A stretch of DNA of 49,436 bases, taken from assembly GCA_016191335.1 (NCBI GenBank), contig JACPOW010000120.1, positions 1 to 49,436 on the forward strand, given 5' to 3'. Below the pieces are notes generated by a model that made no database searches, was not told the origin of the DNA, and was given only the letters and a program-made list of their open reading frames with translations. This document shows, one piece after another, positions 47,864 through 49,436 of this stretch; the stretch's first letter is position 1, and every line of letters starts with the position of its first letter. Both the position numbers and the translations under genes were made by a program. Source of the stretch: Elusimicrobiota bacterium (lineage in GTDB: Bacteria; Elusimicrobiota; Elusimicrobia; UBA1565; UBA9628).

Positions 47864-49279
47864 ATGAAATCTATCGCTTGCGTGTTCCTGGTGTCGGTGA
47901 CCTTAGTCGCGGGTTGCGCACCGCCTCCCGTTCGCCAGAACGCCTGGACTAGCAACATCATGTCGCAGGCGGTGTCGCCTTATGCGGGTGCCACGGTGGC
48001 AGTGGTCTATTCTGATAACACTAAGAACGCCCTGGAGTATCTGCGCAAGTCGACATACGGGCAATACGACCCCGATGCCGTCTTCGCTTTGGTTTTTGGG
48101 GCCTTCGACAAGGATTTTAAGCGCGCAGTTCGGGTCTCTCGGCTGGAAGAGGGGAAGGGTGTCGGGGCGGACGTCGTCATGGTAGTCGATTTCTATGCCG
48201 CGCTCTCGACCAACAAGTTCAGCCCGACGAAGATGGACGCCACCGTCGCGGCGTTGACGCTCGATGGCCGCCAGATTGACCGTTTCGCCGTGCACGCGGA
48301 AAGCCGCCAATCGTGGACGGCCGCCTCCCGGCCCTACGGCGCGGCCGTGGAGCAAGGTGCCAAGGACCTCGGAGCCCAACTTGAGGAGAAGATGCTCGCC
48401 TCCTCGAAGCTGCAGGACTTCGTGGGCTCGGGGCAGGAGGGGACCCTCGCGCGCCCTGCGTCCGCAGCCGCCTCTTCCCGGCCCGCGCCCGCCGCTCCCG
48501 CCGAACCGAAAGTCATCGTTCCTTCGTTCCGGAACGAGGCAAACGACGACTATGCTGTCATCATTGGCATTGAACACTATCCCGACCTCCCCGCCGCGGC
48601 CTACGCCGAACGTGACGCAGTGGCGGCCAAGAGCTTCATACGCGCCCTGGGCGTGCCCGAGCGAAACATCGTGCTCCTGACCGGCGGTCGCGCGACCAAG
48701 ACCGGTATGGAGAAGACCATCGAGGCGTGGCTTCCGAATAACGTGTCCGAGAAGTCCCGGGTATATGTCTACTACTCCGGCCACGGCGCGCCGGACACGA
48801 AAACCGGCGAGGCCTACCTCATGCCTTCCGACGGCGACCCGCAGTACCTGGCGCAGACGGGGTACCCGCTCAAGCGGCTTTATTCCAAGCTCGGCGAGTT
48901 GAAAACCAAGAGCGTTCTCGTAGCACTCGACTCGTGCTTCTCCGGCGCGGGTGGCCGGTCGGTACTGGCGAAGGGAACGCGTCCGCTGGTCGGCAAGGTT
49001 GATATGGAGGTTCAGACGCAAGGCAAGGTCTCGGTAATCGCTGCCTCGGCCGGCGACCAGATCTCAGGCGTCAATGACGATGCGGGGTATGGGCTCTTCA
49101 CCTACAACTTTCTGCAGGGCTTGAACGGGGCCGCCAAGGACGCCCAGGGACGGGTGACGCTCCAGTCGCTGTATGGCTACCTGAAACCCCGCGTGCAGGA
49201 CGACGCGCGCCGCAGCAATCGTGATCAGACGCCCCAGTTGCAGGCCGCCGGCGAAGATATTCTTCTTCGCGCCCGGTAG
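47864..49279 (+). CDS. Caspase-like (peptidase C14) lipoprotein
   Basis: 471 aa. The lipoprotein signal ends in LVAGC (Cys about 18). An N-terminal domain of about 170 residues (about 25-195) is of unknown family, with strands typical of outer-membrane lipoproteins (GATVAVVYSDNTKNAL, VVMVVDFYAAL). A Pro/Ala linker (about 205-220) leads to a caspase fold (about 225-468) with YAVIIGIEHYPDLP, the catalytic His in YYSGHGAPD (about 306) and Cys in ALDSCFSG (about 357), followed by QISGVNDDAGYGLFTYNFLQG. Bacterial C14 members cleave after Arg/Lys or Asp, and targets are unknown here. Codons are less GC-rich than in neighbours, so transfer is possible. Confidence 0.9.
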   Translation: MKSIACVFLVSVTLVAGCAPPPVRQNAWTSNIMSQAVSPYAGATVAVVYSDNTKNALEYLRKSTYGQYDPDAVFALVFGAFDKDFKRAVRVSRLEEGKGVGADVVMVVDFYAALSTNKFSPTKMDATVAALTLDGRQIDRFAVHAESRQSWTAASRPYGAAVEQGAKDLGAQLEEKMLASSKLQDFVGSGQEGTLARPASAAASSRPAPAAPAEPKVIVPSFRNEANDDYAVIIGIEHYPDLPAAAYAERDAVAAKSFIRALGVPERNIVLLTGGRATKTGMEKTIEAWLPNNVSEKSRVYVYYSGHGAPDTKTGEAYLMPSDGDPQYLAQTGYPLKRLYSKLGELKTKSVLVALDSCFSGAGGRSVLAKGTRPLVGKVDMEVQTQGKVSVIAASAGDQISGVNDDAGYGLFTYNFLQGLNGAAKDAQGRVTLQSLYGYLKPRVQDDARRSNRDQTPQLQAAGEDILLRAR

Positions 49280-49436
49280 GCCACCTCGATAACGAGGGCC
49301 AGGTTCATGCTCGCGCAGTCGGGGCCGTTCTCGCTCCAAAGCCTTCGGGTCAACGGAATGACCGTTTGGTCGGCCAGAAGAAGACAGACCCAGATCTCCT
49401 GGTAGCCCGGCACCAAAATCGTCTCGTCGGTAGGCA
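49225..49436 (-). CDS. Possible C-terminal fragment of a gene entering from the right edge
   Basis: On the - strand the frame is open from the window end to a stop at about 49225. It reads PTDETILVPGYQEIWVCLLLADQTVIPLTRRLWSENG, with hydrophobic alternation that looks more like a protein than a shadow frame. The LLLADxTVIPLTRRLW pattern is faintly reminiscent of DDE transposases, but I cannot support the name. It overlaps the 3' end of the caspase-like gene by about 55 nt on the other strand. Confidence 0.25.
   Translation of the reverse strand, partial: PTDETILVPGYQEIWVCLLLADQTVIPLTRRLWSENGPDCASMNLALVIEVAYRARRRISSPAACNWGV

Overview
The window is about 49 kb of GC-rich bacterial chromosome (roughly 65-70% GC), almost fully coding and almost all on the + strand, with no rRNA, tRNA, CRISPR array or intact mobile element seen. 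The mix of genes (a Tad/Flp pilus locus with a fused CpaE-CpaF ATPase, PorV/PorQ-like outer-membrane proteins, a giant FlgD-Ig repeat protein, very Ala/Gly/Lys-rich proteins, a diderm FtsX/EnvC pair) suggests a diderm bacterium. My best guess is Elusimicrobiota or a neighbouring deep-branching phylum. This is inferred from gene style, not from a search.

Region 1 (1-13.4 kb) is housekeeping. A TPR gene runs off the left edge on the - strand, divergent from trpS. Then follow scpA-scpB (condensin-like chromosome segregation), glgA, a DUF5693-like membrane protein, a secreted or anchored protein with a duplicated domain, an ftsX-like gene with an EnvC-like degenerate LytM protein, a CtpA-type S41 protease, tsaD (tRNA t6A) and a DUF2723 membrane glycosyltransferase. 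A 30-bp perfect inverted repeat, of the kind associated with REP/RAYT elements, sits in the leader of ftsX.

Region 2 (13.4-21.0 kb) is envelope: two PorV/PorQ-like barrels, a coiled-coil/TM/beta-propeller protein and a 1141-residue protein with seven FlgD-like Ig repeats and a C-terminal sorting-like domain.

Region 3 (21.0-41.6 kb) is an extended Tad/Flp pilus locus. It holds two Flp pilins, TadE, CpaB, a very short secretin, the CpaE-CpaF fusion, TadB with a new periplasmic domain, TadC, and a TPR protein. A signalling block follows: a HAMP/PAS sensor without output, a DNA-binding regulator with a dead receiver, a CheY-like receiver, a Cache-type histidine kinase, a receiver-kinase hybrid and a NarL-type regulator. 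After a DUF2332 gene come two more TadE/TadG-like pseudopilins and an FtsH-like membrane protease with almost no periplasmic loop. No prepilin peptidase is present in the window.

Region 4 (41.6-49.4 kb) has two small - strand genes in a lower-GC patch, then a TPR-TM-Ser/Thr kinase, two Gly/Ala/Ser-rich membrane proteins sharing a motif, and a caspase-like (C14) lipoprotein. A possible gene fragment lies at the right edge.

A recurring feature is a sigma70-type -10 box only 6-9 nt before the start codon in at least ten genes, including the first pilin. This implies leaderless transcription. Other genes in the same window (flp2, the NarL regulator, the FtsH-like gene, the small membrane protein) have strong AGGAG sites, so two initiation modes appear to coexist.
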